This document shows, piece by piece, positions 18,473 through 28,517 of a stretch of DNA of 64,000 bases. Position numbers and translations under genes: made by a program. How positions within the stretch are numbered: the first letter of the stretch is position 1; every line of letters begins with the position of its first letter. The notes under the pieces are model-generated. The model was not told the origin of the DNA and did not search any database. It worked only from the letters and a program-made list of their open reading frames with translations. Origin of the DNA: Pelagibacteraceae bacterium AG-410-N23 (GTDB lineage: Bacteria; Pseudomonadota; Alphaproteobacteria; Pelagibacterales; Pelagibacteraceae); the NCBI GenBank assembly GCA_003215055.1, contig QCKW01000003.1, forward strand, positions 1-64,000, in the 5' to 3' direction.

Positions 18473-19060
18473 ATGAAAAAAAGTAAATTTTTTTTTATTA
18501 TTTTTGTTTTTTTTTCTAGTTTAGTAAATCTAAATGCGATTGAGCCTGATGTATTTGTTCAATCGACAGTTAATAGAGCATCCAAAATACTCTCTGAGGA
18601 TATTTCTAAAGATTTAAAAATAAATGAATTAAAAAAAATAGCACTTGAAACTGTAGATATTAGAGGAATAGGGCTTTATACTTTAGGACCAATAAGAAAA
18701 AGTCTTAATGATGAGCAAAAAAAAAATTATAGTATTCTTTTCAAAGACTATTTTTTAAAAACATTCTCAAGCCGATTAGCTGAATATACAAATCCTGAAA
18801 TTGATGTTTTCAATAAAGAAGTATTGAATGAAAATTATACGATTGTTAATAGTATTTTGAAAGGAACGACTGAAAGACCAGAAATAAAAATTGATTGGAG
18901 AATTTATACCAAAGATAAAGATAACCCTGTTATTAGGGATTTAATTATTGAGGGTTTAAGTTTAGCAAGAACTCAAAAAGAGGAATTCGCATCAATTTTA
19001 AATTCAAATGATGGTGACATAAATGCCTTGTTTGAGGCATTAAAGCAATTTTCAAATTAA
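18473..19060 (+). CDS. mlaC: MlaC-like (Ttg2D/ABC toluene tolerance) substrate-binding protein
   Basis: Signal peptide plus YSILFKDYFLKTFSSRLAEY; downstream of mlaA. Confidence 0.8.
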   Translation: MKKSKFFFIIFVFFSSLVNLNAIEPDVFVQSTVNRASKILSEDISKDLKINELKKIALETVDIRGIGLYTLGPIRKSLNDEQKKNYSILFKDYFLKTFSSRLAEYTNPEIDVFNKEVLNENYTIVNSILKGTTERPEIKIDWRIYTKDKDNPVIRDLIIEGLSLARTQKEEFASILNSNDGDINALFEALKQFSN

Positions 19061-19077
19061 TGAATTTAAATTATCGT

Positions 19078-19154
19078 TGGTGGGCCCGCCTGGACTCGAA
19101 CCAGGGACCCCGCCATTATGAGTGGTGTGCTCTAACCAACTGAGCTACGGGCCC
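19078..19154 (-). tRNA. tRNA-Met (CAU), elongator type; Ile2 less likely
   Basis: GGGCCCGTAGCTCAGTTGGTTAGAGCACACCACTCATAATGGCGGGGTCCCTGGTTCGAGTCCAGGCGGGCCCACCA; canonical D/T loops, encoded CCA; body resembles elongator tRNA-Met. Confidence 0.85.
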
Positions 19155-19225
19155 TTTAATAAATTTAGTTTTTATACCATTAAAAAAGTTAATCAAGAAA
19201 GAAACTTTTGAAAAGTATGCGTAAA

Positions 19226-20665
19226 TTAATTAATTAAATATCTAGGTTCATTTCCAGTTATGCAAGATAAAATTAACCTAAGTGTATTAACATTATGAAA
19301 ATTAACATCATTTGTTAACTTACAATCATTTATTTTTATAAGATTAAAAATTTTTTTTTTATCTTGTTCATGATTTTTAGACAATTTCCAATTATGATCA
19401 CTTTGAAAAATTACAATTGCATTAGGATCAAACTTTGCAAGATAATTTATCAAGTTTTCTACTCTTTTTAAAACACATAAATATGACGACTCATACCCTT
19501 TTAAATTTTTTTCTCCCTCATAGAATTTATAAGAACAATCTTTATTAGTAACGTATGGCCAGTGAGGAGACATATGATGTATGAAATAAAAAGTAGCTTT
19601 ATCATTAAAATTATCACTCTTTTCTAAATGATTAATCAATCTTCCTATTCCATTATTTAATTTGAAAAAAAAATTTTTGTTATAATCAAAATTAAATATA
19701 TGTCCAAAGTTTATTATTGTTTGAATTAAAGGTGTTTGTCGAAAAAAATTTATATATAAGTAAGTATCTATTATTGGATTTTTTTTTTTATCTAAACAAT
19801 ATTTTAAATTATATTTTGGACAATAAGCAAAAAAATTTCCAATCCACTTAAAATCATATCCAAGATTATCAAGGTTATATATAAGATCTGGTTTAAATTT
19901 ACTCCTCATAACCACTGGAAAAGGAATTTTAGAACTTTTTTCAGATACATTATTTAAATAAAACATAGAGGATAGGCTATAAGTAGTATTGCTATGGAGA
20001 CTTTCGGTCCCTTCGATATACAAAAAACCTTTCTTTTTAACATTTTGCAAATAGTCTTGTAAATTTTTTTTATAAAATTTTTCAAAATCCTCAATGGGTT
20101 GCATTCCATCTAAAATTAAATAATAAATATTATTTTTTTTTAATTTAAGGTTATCTTCAAAAATTATTTCAGGAGTATAAATATCTTTTTCTTTAACTAT
20201 TTTTTCATAATTTATTATTTGGAATATCGTAAATAGAAAAGATAAAGAGAAAAAAAGAAAAAAAAATCTTAATAAAAAAATATTTTTCTTTAAAATGTAA
20301 ATTGAAAAAAAAATTATAAATAAAATAAGAATGGCTAAACTTAATTCTGAAGAAATTTTCACAACAAAATCATCATTATTAAACAAATTATTTATGTATA
20401 ATTTTAAAAAATTGTGATTAAAGAGAAGCCAGAAAATTAATGTACTAACTAATATTTTATCAAGTAAATTTTTTTTTAAATTAAATCGGTTTAATATTAC
20501 CGAAAAAAAAATGACGAAAATTGCTAGAAAAAAAATTAAGTAATAAAAGCTTTTTCCAATAACAACATCTATTTCCTGTATATTATTTAGGATAAACTGT
20601 ATAAAAGGCAAACTAAAAATAATTATTGATAAATATAATGTTTTTAAATTATTTTTGATTTCCAT
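19226..20665 (-). CDS. Membrane-anchored sulfatase / alkaline-phosphatase-superfamily protein
   Basis: About five N-terminal TM helices, then periplasmic domain with YYLILDGMQP, HHMSPHWPY, VIFQSDHNW. Confidence 0.65.
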   Translation of the reverse strand: MEIKNNLKTLYLSIIIFSLPFIQFILNNIQEIDVVIGKSFYYLIFFLAIFVIFFSVILNRFNLKKNLLDKILVSTLIFWLLFNHNFLKLYINNLFNNDDFVVKISSELSLAILILFIIFFSIYILKKNIFLLRFFFLFFSLSFLFTIFQIINYEKIVKEKDIYTPEIIFEDNLKLKKNNIYYLILDGMQPIEDFEKFYKKNLQDYLQNVKKKGFLYIEGTESLHSNTTYSLSSMFYLNNVSEKSSKIPFPVVMRSKFKPDLIYNLDNLGYDFKWIGNFFAYCPKYNLKYCLDKKKNPIIDTYLYINFFRQTPLIQTIINFGHIFNFDYNKNFFFKLNNGIGRLINHLEKSDNFNDKATFYFIHHMSPHWPYVTNKDCSYKFYEGEKNLKGYESSYLCVLKRVENLINYLAKFDPNAIVIFQSDHNWKLSKNHEQDKKKIFNLIKINDCKLTNDVNFHNVNTLRLILSCITGNEPRYLIN

Positions 20666-20740
20666 AAGTAAGAAAATTCTTATTGTGTTAATAGTATAAT
20701 ATATATAGATATTATTTATTAAAATAAATATTTTAAGCTA

Positions 20741-20968
20741 ATGATTAAAATTCTTTGTAAAATTGGTTTTGTATTTTTTTTATTAACTAGTCCAGTTTAT
20801 GCTTATCTAGATCCAGGAACTGGAAACATAATCATACAGGCTATTCTGGCCTTTATAGCGACAACAATAACAACGTTATCTTTTTACTGGACAAAAGTAA
20901 AATTATTCATACTTAAACTTTTCAAAAAAAATAAAAACGATAAAGAAAAAAATTCTGATCTTAATTAA
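20741..20968 (+). CDS. Small secreted/membrane protein with YLDPGTG motif
   Basis: 75 aa; signal peptide, AYLDPGTGNIIIQAILAF, TM, basic tail. Confidence 0.65.
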   Translation: MIKILCKIGFVFFLLTSPVYAYLDPGTGNIIIQAILAFIATTITTLSFYWTKVKLFILKLFKKNKNDKEKNSDLN

Positions 20969-20974
20969 TCACAA

Positions 20975-21049
20975 ATGGTGGGCCTTGTAGGTACTGCCCC
21001 TACTACCTTCGCAATGTCAATGCGACACTCTACTTTTGAGCTAAAGGCC
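20975..21049 (-). tRNA. tRNA-Val (GAC) with non-canonical D- and T-loops
   Basis: GGGCCTT-TA-GCTC-AAAAGTA-GAGT-G-TCGCA-TTGACAT-TGCGA-AGGTA-GTAGG-GGCAGTA-CCTAC-AAGGCCC-A-CCA; stems pair (one G-U), CCA encoded. Confidence 0.75.
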
Positions 21050-21087
21050 CGTTTATTAATTTATAAAATATTTATTAATATACATTA

Positions 21088-22314
21088 TTATTTAAATATA
21101 TTTGTCTCATAATTAGACGCATAATATAGAGAGAAATTTAACCAAAAGAAATTTGAATTAAAGTCAGCAAAAAAAGAACCCCCAGGCAGAAAGGGAATAA
21201 AAACTGTCATTAAATATGAAAAGCATCCAATTTGTATCAAATTTTTTCTTCTCATCATTACCTTAAAATTTTTAAAAATAAGATAAAAAATAATTGTTAA
21301 TATGATTAAAGTTCCAAGAAGGCCATGCTCTGATAAGAATTCAAAATAAATTTGGTGTGGATGTGTATTACAAACATAATTTTTATTTTTATTTTCAATA
21401 TTTCTACAAGCCTCAATTCTATAATTCTTATTACCAACACCTAAAATTGGATATTTTTTGAAAACCTCATAACCTGAGTTATAAAGCTTAAAATAAATAT
21501 ACCTCTCCCGACTTTCTTTATTTTTTAATTTTTGTATAAGATCGTTACTATATCTATGTTTAATTTCTGTAGAATTTAAAATTGTTAAAAAAAATACAAA
21601 AATAACTGAAAATAAAAAGAAAACTTTATAACTTAGTTTGATCTTATCATTAAAGTAGAAAAAAATTGTTAAGCCAAAAAATAATTTAAGAGTATTAGAT
21701 CTTTCACCTGTAAAAATTAAACAGCTAATTATTAAAACTAAAAATGAAAATACAAATATTTTATAAATTAAATTTTTTTTTTCATAATTAGAAAATAAAA
21801 ATCCTAATATAATAAAAATAAAGCCATTTAAAAACGCTCCAACAACAGCTTCATCTTTAAAAAAACTTACTATCCTTTTTTTATTTGGAGACTCAAATCC
21901 TAGTAAATTAGAACCAATAAAAAATTCATAAAAAACGTCAAAAAGGACTATAAAGATTATTAAAAACCAAATCTTGAAGATATTTTCAAAATTATCTAAT
22001 TTTGAAAATATAAAGTTAATAGCTAAAAATAAAAAAATATATCTTATAAAACCAAAATTTCTTGTTGCTCCTATATCGGTGTCTATTGAAATAAAATTAT
22101 TTAAAATTAAATAAATATAGATTGCTAATAAAAGAATTATGACTTTGCTTTTTAAAATGATTAATGAATTTTTATATAAATAAAAAATAATAAAACTTAA
22201 TGCTATTAAGGATATGTTAGTTAAAGAAACAGCTGGACCAACTATTATACTAATTGGTAGTATTGAAAAAAGTATTAAAAAATATACATTATTTATTTTT
22301 TCGAGTTTATTCAT
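21088..22314 (-). CDS. O-antigen ligase / Wzy-like membrane protein
   Basis: Multi-TM, YPILGVGNKNYR...THPHQIYFEFLSEHGLLGTL signature. Confidence 0.8.
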   Translation of the reverse strand: MNKLEKINNVYFLILFSILPISIIVGPAVSLTNISLIALSFIIFYLYKNSLIILKSKVIILLLAIYIYLILNNFISIDTDIGATRNFGFIRYIFLFLAINFIFSKLDNFENIFKIWFLIIFIVLFDVFYEFFIGSNLLGFESPNKKRIVSFFKDEAVVGAFLNGFIFIILGFLFSNYEKKNLIYKIFVFSFLVLIISCLIFTGERSNTLKLFFGLTIFFYFNDKIKLSYKVFFLFSVIFVFFLTILNSTEIKHRYSNDLIQKLKNKESRERYIYFKLYNSGYEVFKKYPILGVGNKNYRIEACRNIENKNKNYVCNTHPHQIYFEFLSEHGLLGTLIILTIIFYLIFKNFKVMMRRKNLIQIGCFSYLMTVFIPFLPGGSFFADFNSNFFWLNFSLYYASNYETNIFK

Positions 22315-22317
22315 CTA

Positions 22318-23013
22318 CTATTTTGCTCCACTACATATAATTCTAGAGGATTTATGAACTGAATTATTGATTGTTTTAATAATCTTAACACTATGAAATA
22401 AACTTTCAAAATATTGTGGTCTGATAGTGTCAAATATTAATGTTGTCTTATTTTTCATAATTTTTTTGAAATAATCAGAATATAATTCATAACTGTAATG
22501 ATAATCTAAAGAAAAAAGAGAAATTATAATGTCAAAATCTTCTAATGGAAATTCATCTTTATCGAAGTCAAAAATATTTATTTTTTCCTTACTTACACCA
22601 TTTTTAGTTAAAAAAATTTGTACCAGTTCAAGATCATTGTATGCTTCAGAATTTTTCAAATCCCACCCATAAACAACTTTTTCAGAAATATAATTTTTAT
22701 CAATTAGAGAGAATCTATTCACATCATTCTTTTTATTAATAATTAGCTCCAGTCCACCTATGCCAGAACCAATTGATAAAATATCTTTATTGTTAAAATC
22801 ATAATAATTAGAGATATTTTTATACTCTTCCTCCATATCATTTATATATTTTTTCCCGATTTGTTCCGGATTAATTAAATATTTTGATACAAATTTGGTA
22901 AAAAACTTTCTTCCGAATAGTTTTCTCATTCTTATAAGAAAAGAACTTGCCAAGTCTATCCTCTGAAGCAGTATTAATTGTGCTATCTTTTTGTTAATAA
23001 AAATCTTATCCAT
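22318..23013 (-). CDS. Putative class I SAM-dependent methyltransferase
   Basis: DILSIGSGIGGLELII motif I, DFDIIISLFSLDYH. Confidence 0.55.
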   Translation of the reverse strand: MDKIFINKKIAQLILLQRIDLASSFLIRMRKLFGRKFFTKFVSKYLINPEQIGKKYINDMEEEYKNISNYYDFNNKDILSIGSGIGGLELIINKKNDVNRFSLIDKNYISEKVVYGWDLKNSEAYNDLELVQIFLTKNGVSKEKINIFDFDKDEFPLEDFDIIISLFSLDYHYSYELYSDYFKKIMKNKTTLIFDTIRPQYFESLFHSVKIIKTINNSVHKSSRIICSGAK

Positions 23014-23066
23014 AAAATTCTTTATTACATTTTATTGGAAAATTAAAAGAGTTTAACTTTAATTTA

Positions 23067-24893
23067 TTAGCTTTCTAAAAAGCTTTTTAATTGTTTAGAT
23101 CTACTAGGGTGTTTTAATTTTCTAAGTGCTTTTGCCTCGATTTGTCTTATACGTTCTCTAGTAACTGAAAATTGTAATCCAACCTCTTCTAAAGTGTGAT
23201 CTGTATTCATGCCAACACCAAATCTCATTCTTAAAACTCGCTCTTCTCTAGGAGTTAATGTTGATAAAATCTTTGTTGTAGCCTCACCCAAATTAGATTT
23301 AATTGCTTGCTCAAGAGGTGCTAATGCTTTTGTGTCTTCTATAAAATCTCCCAAACTACTATCTTCCTCATCGCCAACTGGTTTTTCAAGTGAAACAGGT
23401 TCTTTTGAAATTTTTAGAACTTTTCTTACTTTGTCTAATGGCATTCTTAATTTCTTAGCTAATTCCTCTGGTGTGGCTTCTCTTCCGAATTCACTTAAAA
23501 TTAATCTCTGTGTTCTAACAATTTTATTGATGGTTTCAATCATGTGAACTGGAATTCTAATCGTTCTAGCCTGATCAGCTATTGATCTTGTTATTGCCTG
23601 TCTTATCCACCAAGTTGCATATGTTGAAAATTTGTAACCTCGTCTGTATTCAAATTTATCCACTGCTTTCATTAAACCAATGTTTCCTTCTTGTATCAAA
23701 TCTAAAAACTGTAGACCTCTATTAGTATATTTTTTTGCAATTGAAATTACTAATCTTAGATTGGCTTCCACCATTTCTTTTTTTGCTAATCTTGATTCTT
23801 TTTCACCTTTTTGTATTCTGCTTACTAATTTTTTGAAATCTGTTACTGAAATTCCAAGTTTATGACTAATTTCAATTAATCTTTCTCTTATATTTTTAAA
23901 TTGGTCTTTGTTTTTAGAAAAAAAACTTTTCCAAGTCTGATTGGTATCTAAAAATTTTTTTAAGTTTGGATTTATTTCATTTCCAACATAAAACTTTATA
24001 AACTCATTTCTTGATATATTTTGATTCATTGCGAGTCTTAATAAATTTCCTTCAAGAGAAATAATTTTCTTATTTTCAACATAATGTTTCTGAACTAATT
24101 CTTCTAAAACAGACGGAGATAGTTGTAAAGATTTTATATTTTCTAATATTTCATTAACAATTTTTTCGTAATTTTTTTCTTTGGCTGTTGAAAATATTTC
24201 TGAATTTAAAATGTTTTCAAGTTTTTCTTTTTGATATTTTATTAACTTATTATAGTCTTTAGTAATATTATTTATAGTTTTTAACACTTTAGGTTTAATT
24301 TCAGTCTCCATAGCAGCAAGAGTTGGATTAAAATCATCATCAGCATCATCATTATTTCCATCTTCATTTTCTGCTTCACCAGAATTTTTTTGTTTGGCAC
24401 TTGGTCCTGTTGTCTCATCTTCCATATAATTTGTATCTATATCAATTATCTCTCTTACTAGAATTTCATCTTTTTGAAGTTTTTCATTCCATTCAAAAAA
24501 TTGTTGTGCAGTAATAGGACTTTGAGATAATGCAATTAGCATAACATCTTTTCCTGCTTCAATTCTTTTTGCAATTGCAATTTCACCTTCTCTGGAAAGT
24601 AACTCAACACCTCCCATTTCTCTGAGATACATTCTTATGGGATCATCACTTTTTTCTATTGTCTTACCTTCTTCTTTGCTTGAACCTTCTTTTTTTCTTA
24701 AAACTTTAAAATCAGTTTTTTTTTCAACTAATGTTATTTTTTCATCAAGTATGTGGATAAAAGCTTGAGCTAAGTTTTCATCTGATAGGTTTCTTTTTCC
24801 AAGAGATTTGCTTAATTCTTCATGAGTAATAAAACCCCTATGGACTCCACGTCCCATTAATCTAGCAAATGATTTAGTAATTATTCTTTCCAC
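23067..24893 (-). CDS. rpoD: RNA polymerase sigma factor RpoD (sigma70)
   Basis: [61 protein letters not shown], region 4.2. Confidence 0.98.
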   Translation of the reverse strand: MERIITKSFARLMGRGVHRGFITHEELSKSLGKRNLSDENLAQAFIHILDEKITLVEKKTDFKVLRKKEGSSKEEGKTIEKSDDPIRMYLREMGGVELLSREGEIAIAKRIEAGKDVMLIALSQSPITAQQFFEWNEKLQKDEILVREIIDIDTNYMEDETTGPSAKQKNSGEAENEDGNNDDADDDFNPTLAAMETEIKPKVLKTINNITKDYNKLIKYQKEKLENILNSEIFSTAKEKNYEKIVNEILENIKSLQLSPSVLEELVQKHYVENKKIISLEGNLLRLAMNQNISRNEFIKFYVGNEINPNLKKFLDTNQTWKSFFSKNKDQFKNIRERLIEISHKLGISVTDFKKLVSRIQKGEKESRLAKKEMVEANLRLVISIAKKYTNRGLQFLDLIQEGNIGLMKAVDKFEYRRGYKFSTYATWWIRQAITRSIADQARTIRIPVHMIETINKIVRTQRLILSEFGREATPEELAKKLRMPLDKVRKVLKISKEPVSLEKPVGDEEDSSLGDFIEDTKALAPLEQAIKSNLGEATTKILSTLTPREERVLRMRFGVGMNTDHTLEEVGLQFSVTRERIRQIEAKALRKLKHPSRSKQLKSFLES

Positions 24894-24960
24894 AAATATA
24901 AAAATTGAAACTCTTTATATAATCTCAAAATTTAAAAAATCCATTACAAAATTTAATATA

Positions 24961-26736
24961 TTAATTGAGATTCTGCTTTTTTTTTAGCTCTTTTAGCTCA
25001 TTAAATGTTGTTTCACTTAAATCTCTCGAAAACTTCGATTCTAATTCTTGAATTCTAAACTCTAAATCATAATTATTTAAATCTCGTTTTATATCCTCTA
25101 ATAATTCAATTATTGTATTGTCATTAATCGTTTTATTTTTCAAAATATGTTTGATTGGTGCAAACTTTGTAAGTTTTTCTATCAATTGACTATCAATATT
25201 TAAATTATTTTTATCTATTACTTTATTTTCTTTATACTTTGAAAGAATTTCCTCGAAAATTTGTTTATTTATTTTGGTAAATAATTTTATATTCTCAATC
25301 AAATGAAAATGGTTACTTAATAATTCTAAATTATTAATGATTAAATATAATAAAGAGAACTCTTTTAATTCAATTCCTGTCAAGGCCTCGCTTTCTTTAA
25401 AAGATTTTTTTGTAGTCTCTAAAGATTTAGTTTTTTTAATAAAATAGTTTTTATTTTTATTATTTGAATGAGGAGTTAAATCAGAAATTTTTTCTAAGAA
25501 ATATTCTAAAACATATTTTTTTATAAAGTTATCTTTAATAGTATTTGCAATAAATCTCAATTTTTTTTCAAAAATTGCCATCGATGACGGATTATTTAAA
25601 GTCTTTTTTTTGTAATGACTGAATATGAATTGGTGTATAGAGATTTTATTTTGAGTAGAATAATCTAAAAAATAGTTTTTTCCGTTTTTATTTACAAAAC
25701 TATCGGGGTCCTCTTTGTCTGGTAAAAATAAAAATGAAATTTGTTTTTCAGGTTTTAACTCTTTTATTGAATTCTCAGCAGCCCTCACTGCAGCTTTGTA
25801 GCCACTTTCATCTCCGTCAAAGCATATAATTATATCATCAAAGAACTGATTTAATGTTAATATCTGTTTATCTGTTAAAGATGTACCCAAGTTTGCAACT
25901 ACATTTTCAATTCCATTTTTACTAAGACCAACCACATCCATGTATCCTTCGACTAAAAAAATACTTTCCAATTTATTCGATAGTTTTCTGGCAAAATCTA
26001 AATTATATAAATTTGAACCCTTTTTAAAAAAAAATGTCTCTGGAGAGTTAATATATTTTGCAAGAAAATCTTTTTTTTCAATTATTCGTCCACCTAAAGC
26101 AATTGGTTGGCCAGAAATATTGTTTATTGGAAAAATCAAACGACCTCTAAATTTTTCTAAATAAATATTTTTTTTTTCGTCAAAATAAAATAATCCAGTT
26201 TCTAATAAATCATCTATTTTAAATTTATTTTTTAATTTTTCAAAAAAATTTGGATTTTTTTCGATATATCCTATTTTAAATTTTTTTACTTGATCGCTAT
26301 CAAGAGATCTATTTTTTAAATAATCTCGAGCTATTGAATAATCTTTATTTTTCAAAAGTTCTTCATGATAAAAATTTATATATTCATAAAAAATCGAAGA
26401 GTACACTTTCCATTTATTCTCCCTTTCTTCATCTTGTTTTGAAAAAATATATGGTTGCATACCAGCAAGATTTGCTAATTGCTTGACTGCTTCTCCAAAT
26501 CGCAAATTTTGAGTTTTCATGACAAAATCAAAAATGTTTCCATGTTCGGAAGTTGCAAAACAATGATAAAACTCTTTTTCATCATTAACTGTGAAAGATG
26601 GTGTTTTTTCGTTTTTAAATGGTGATAAACCCACATATTCTTTACCTCTTTTTTTCAAACTCACAGTTTTTGAAACGACCGTTGAAACTTTTAACCTTAA
26701 TTTAATTTCCTCAAGATATTCTTTTGGATATTTCAT
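24961..26736 (-). CDS. dnaG: DNA primase DnaG
   Basis: KKRGKEYVGLSPFKNEKTPSFTVNDEKEFYHCFAT, VEGYMDVVGL, CFDGDESGYKAAVRA. Confidence 0.97.
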   Translation of the reverse strand: MKYPKEYLEEIKLRLKVSTVVSKTVSLKKRGKEYVGLSPFKNEKTPSFTVNDEKEFYHCFATSEHGNIFDFVMKTQNLRFGEAVKQLANLAGMQPYIFSKQDEERENKWKVYSSIFYEYINFYHEELLKNKDYSIARDYLKNRSLDSDQVKKFKIGYIEKNPNFFEKLKNKFKIDDLLETGLFYFDEKKNIYLEKFRGRLIFPINNISGQPIALGGRIIEKKDFLAKYINSPETFFFKKGSNLYNLDFARKLSNKLESIFLVEGYMDVVGLSKNGIENVVANLGTSLTDKQILTLNQFFDDIIICFDGDESGYKAAVRAAENSIKELKPEKQISFLFLPDKEDPDSFVNKNGKNYFLDYSTQNKISIHQFIFSHYKKKTLNNPSSMAIFEKKLRFIANTIKDNFIKKYVLEYFLEKISDLTPHSNNKNKNYFIKKTKSLETTKKSFKESEALTGIELKEFSLLYLIINNLELLSNHFHLIENIKLFTKINKQIFEEILSKYKENKVIDKNNLNIDSQLIEKLTKFAPIKHILKNKTINDNTIIELLEDIKRDLNNYDLEFRIQELESKFSRDLSETTFNELKELKKKQNLN

Positions 26737-27203
26737 TAATTGTTTAATAATTGTTTTAGCAAAGCTCCTGCTTTTGAAAAATCTATTTCATCTGCATAAT
26801 TTTTTTTCAATTCACCCATTACTTTTCCCATGTCTTTAATTGAGCTAGCTCCAAGTTTAGAAATAATTTCTTCACAAATTTTTTTTGTATCTTCATCGTT
26901 AAGCTGTTTGGGTAAAAAACTGGATAATATATTAAATTCATTTTGCTCTACTTCCAAAAGATCTAAGCGATTATTTTTTTTATATATGTCTATTGATTCG
27001 GCCCTCTGTTTAACCATTTTCTTAAATAATTTTTTTATATCTTCGTCATCTGTCTCTTTTTTGTTTGGCCCTGACCTATTAGAGATTTCTAGATCCTTAA
27101 TTGAAGATAAAATTAACCTATAAGTTGATATTTTAGTTTTATCTTTTGATTTTAAAGCATTTTTATATTCAATTTCGATTGTTTCTTTTAAAGACATTTC
27201 CAT
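26736..27203 (-). CDS. GatB/YqeY domain protein
   Basis: KTKISTYRLILSSIKDLEI, SFLPKQL, GKVMGELKK. Confidence 0.9.
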   Translation of the reverse strand: MEMSLKETIEIEYKNALKSKDKTKISTYRLILSSIKDLEISNRSGPNKKETDDEDIKKLFKKMVKQRAESIDIYKKNNRLDLLEVEQNEFNILSSFLPKQLNDEDTKKICEEIISKLGASSIKDMGKVMGELKKNYADEIDFSKAGALLKQLLNN

Positions 27204-27323
27204 TTAATCTACTTTAAAGAAAAAATTCTTCAAAAGAAAAATTGTTTTTTTACAATTTTATAATACATCTCTGTTGCGATTATAAACCATATATTGTATT
27301 AACCTTTAACTTATGAGTTGTAA

Positions 27324-28517
27324 TTGATCAAAAAAGCAAAAAAAACAAACTCAAAAAATTCACAATTTAATACAGGCATTCTAGTTCTTGAAAATAAGAG
27401 AATTTTCAAAGGTATCGGAATTGGTTATCAAGGTGAAGCAACTGGTGAGGTTTGCTTCAATACCTCATTAACCGGTTACCAAGAAATTATTTCTGATCCT
27501 TCCTACGCGGGACAAATTATAAATTTTACATTCCCACATATTGGAAATGTTGGAACAAACAAGGAGGATGTTGAGTCTGACAAAATCTGGACAAGAGGCG
27601 TAATATTTAATTCTGAAATAACTTCACCTTCAAATTATAGAGCATTTTTACATTTAGATGCCTGGCTCAAAAAAAACAAAATTGTTGGGATTACAGGGCT
27701 AGATACAAGAAGTTTAACAAACTTTATAAGAGATAAAGGGGCACCAAAGGGAACAATTTCTTTTGCTAAAAATGGAAAATTTAATGTGAGCAAATTAACA
27801 AACTCAACAATTAAATGGAGTGGGTTAAAAAATCTTGATCTTGCACAAACAGTAACAACCTCAAAAAACTATATTTGGAAAGGACTTAAAACTTGGAATA
27901 AAGAAATAGGATATAAAAAAAATACAAAAAATATATTCCATGTAGTTGCGATTGATTATGGAATAAAAAAGAATATTTTAAGGTATTTTTCAGAATTTAA
28001 ATGTAAAGTAACTGTTGTTTCGTGCAAAACTTCTGCAGAAAAAATATTAAATCTTAAACCGCATGGAATATTTTTGTCTAATGGTCCTGGTGATCCTGCT
28101 GCAACAGGAAAATATGCGATTGAAATACTTAATAAATTAATCAAAAAAAATTTACCTATATTTGGGATTTGTTTAGGTCATCAAATTTTAGCATTGGCGT
28201 TGGGTGGAAAAACAAAAAAAATGAAGTTGGGACATAGAGGTGCGAACCATCCTGTCAAAAATTTAGTCCATGATAAAGTTGAAATCACTAGTCAAAATCA
28301 TGGTTTTGTAGTAGTTGAAGAAACTTTACCAAAAAAAATTGAAGTAACTCATAAATCTCTTTTTGATAATACCATAGAAGGAATAAGACTTAAAAACAGA
28401 CCAATATTTTCAGTACAATATCATCCAGAATCAAACCCTGGGCCACAGGATAGTGTTTACTTGTTTCAAGAATTTATTAACAACATGAAAAAAAATGCCA
28501 AAAAGAAAAGATATTAA
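27324..28517 (+). CDS. carA: Carbamoyl-phosphate synthase small subunit (TTG start likely)
   Basis: [43 protein letters not shown]. Confidence 0.97.
   Translation: MIKKAKKTNSKNSQFNTGILVLENKRIFKGIGIGYQGEATGEVCFNTSLTGYQEIISDPSYAGQIINFTFPHIGNVGTNKEDVESDKIWTRGVIFNSEITSPSNYRAFLHLDAWLKKNKIVGITGLDTRSLTNFIRDKGAPKGTISFAKNGKFNVSKLTNSTIKWSGLKNLDLAQTVTTSKNYIWKGLKTWNKEIGYKKNTKNIFHVVAIDYGIKKNILRYFSEFKCKVTVVSCKTSAEKILNLKPHGIFLSNGPGDPAATGKYAIEILNKLIKKNLPIFGICLGHQILALALGGKTKKMKLGHRGANHPVKNLVHDKVEITSQNHGFVVVEETLPKKIEVTHKSLFDNTIEGIRLKNRPIFSVQYHPESNPGPQDSVYLFQEFINNMKKNAKKKRY

Noticed and set aside
19078-19154. tRNA-Ile2 (lysidine CAU) instead of Met
   Set aside because: C4-C5-C6 acceptor run would fit TilS, but the D-arm/anticodon-arm/variable region closely matches elongator tRNA-Met; not fully excluded.
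20741-21049. Possible tRNA-targeted integrative element
   Set aside because: No integrase, attachment-site repeat or tRNA fragment duplication visible.
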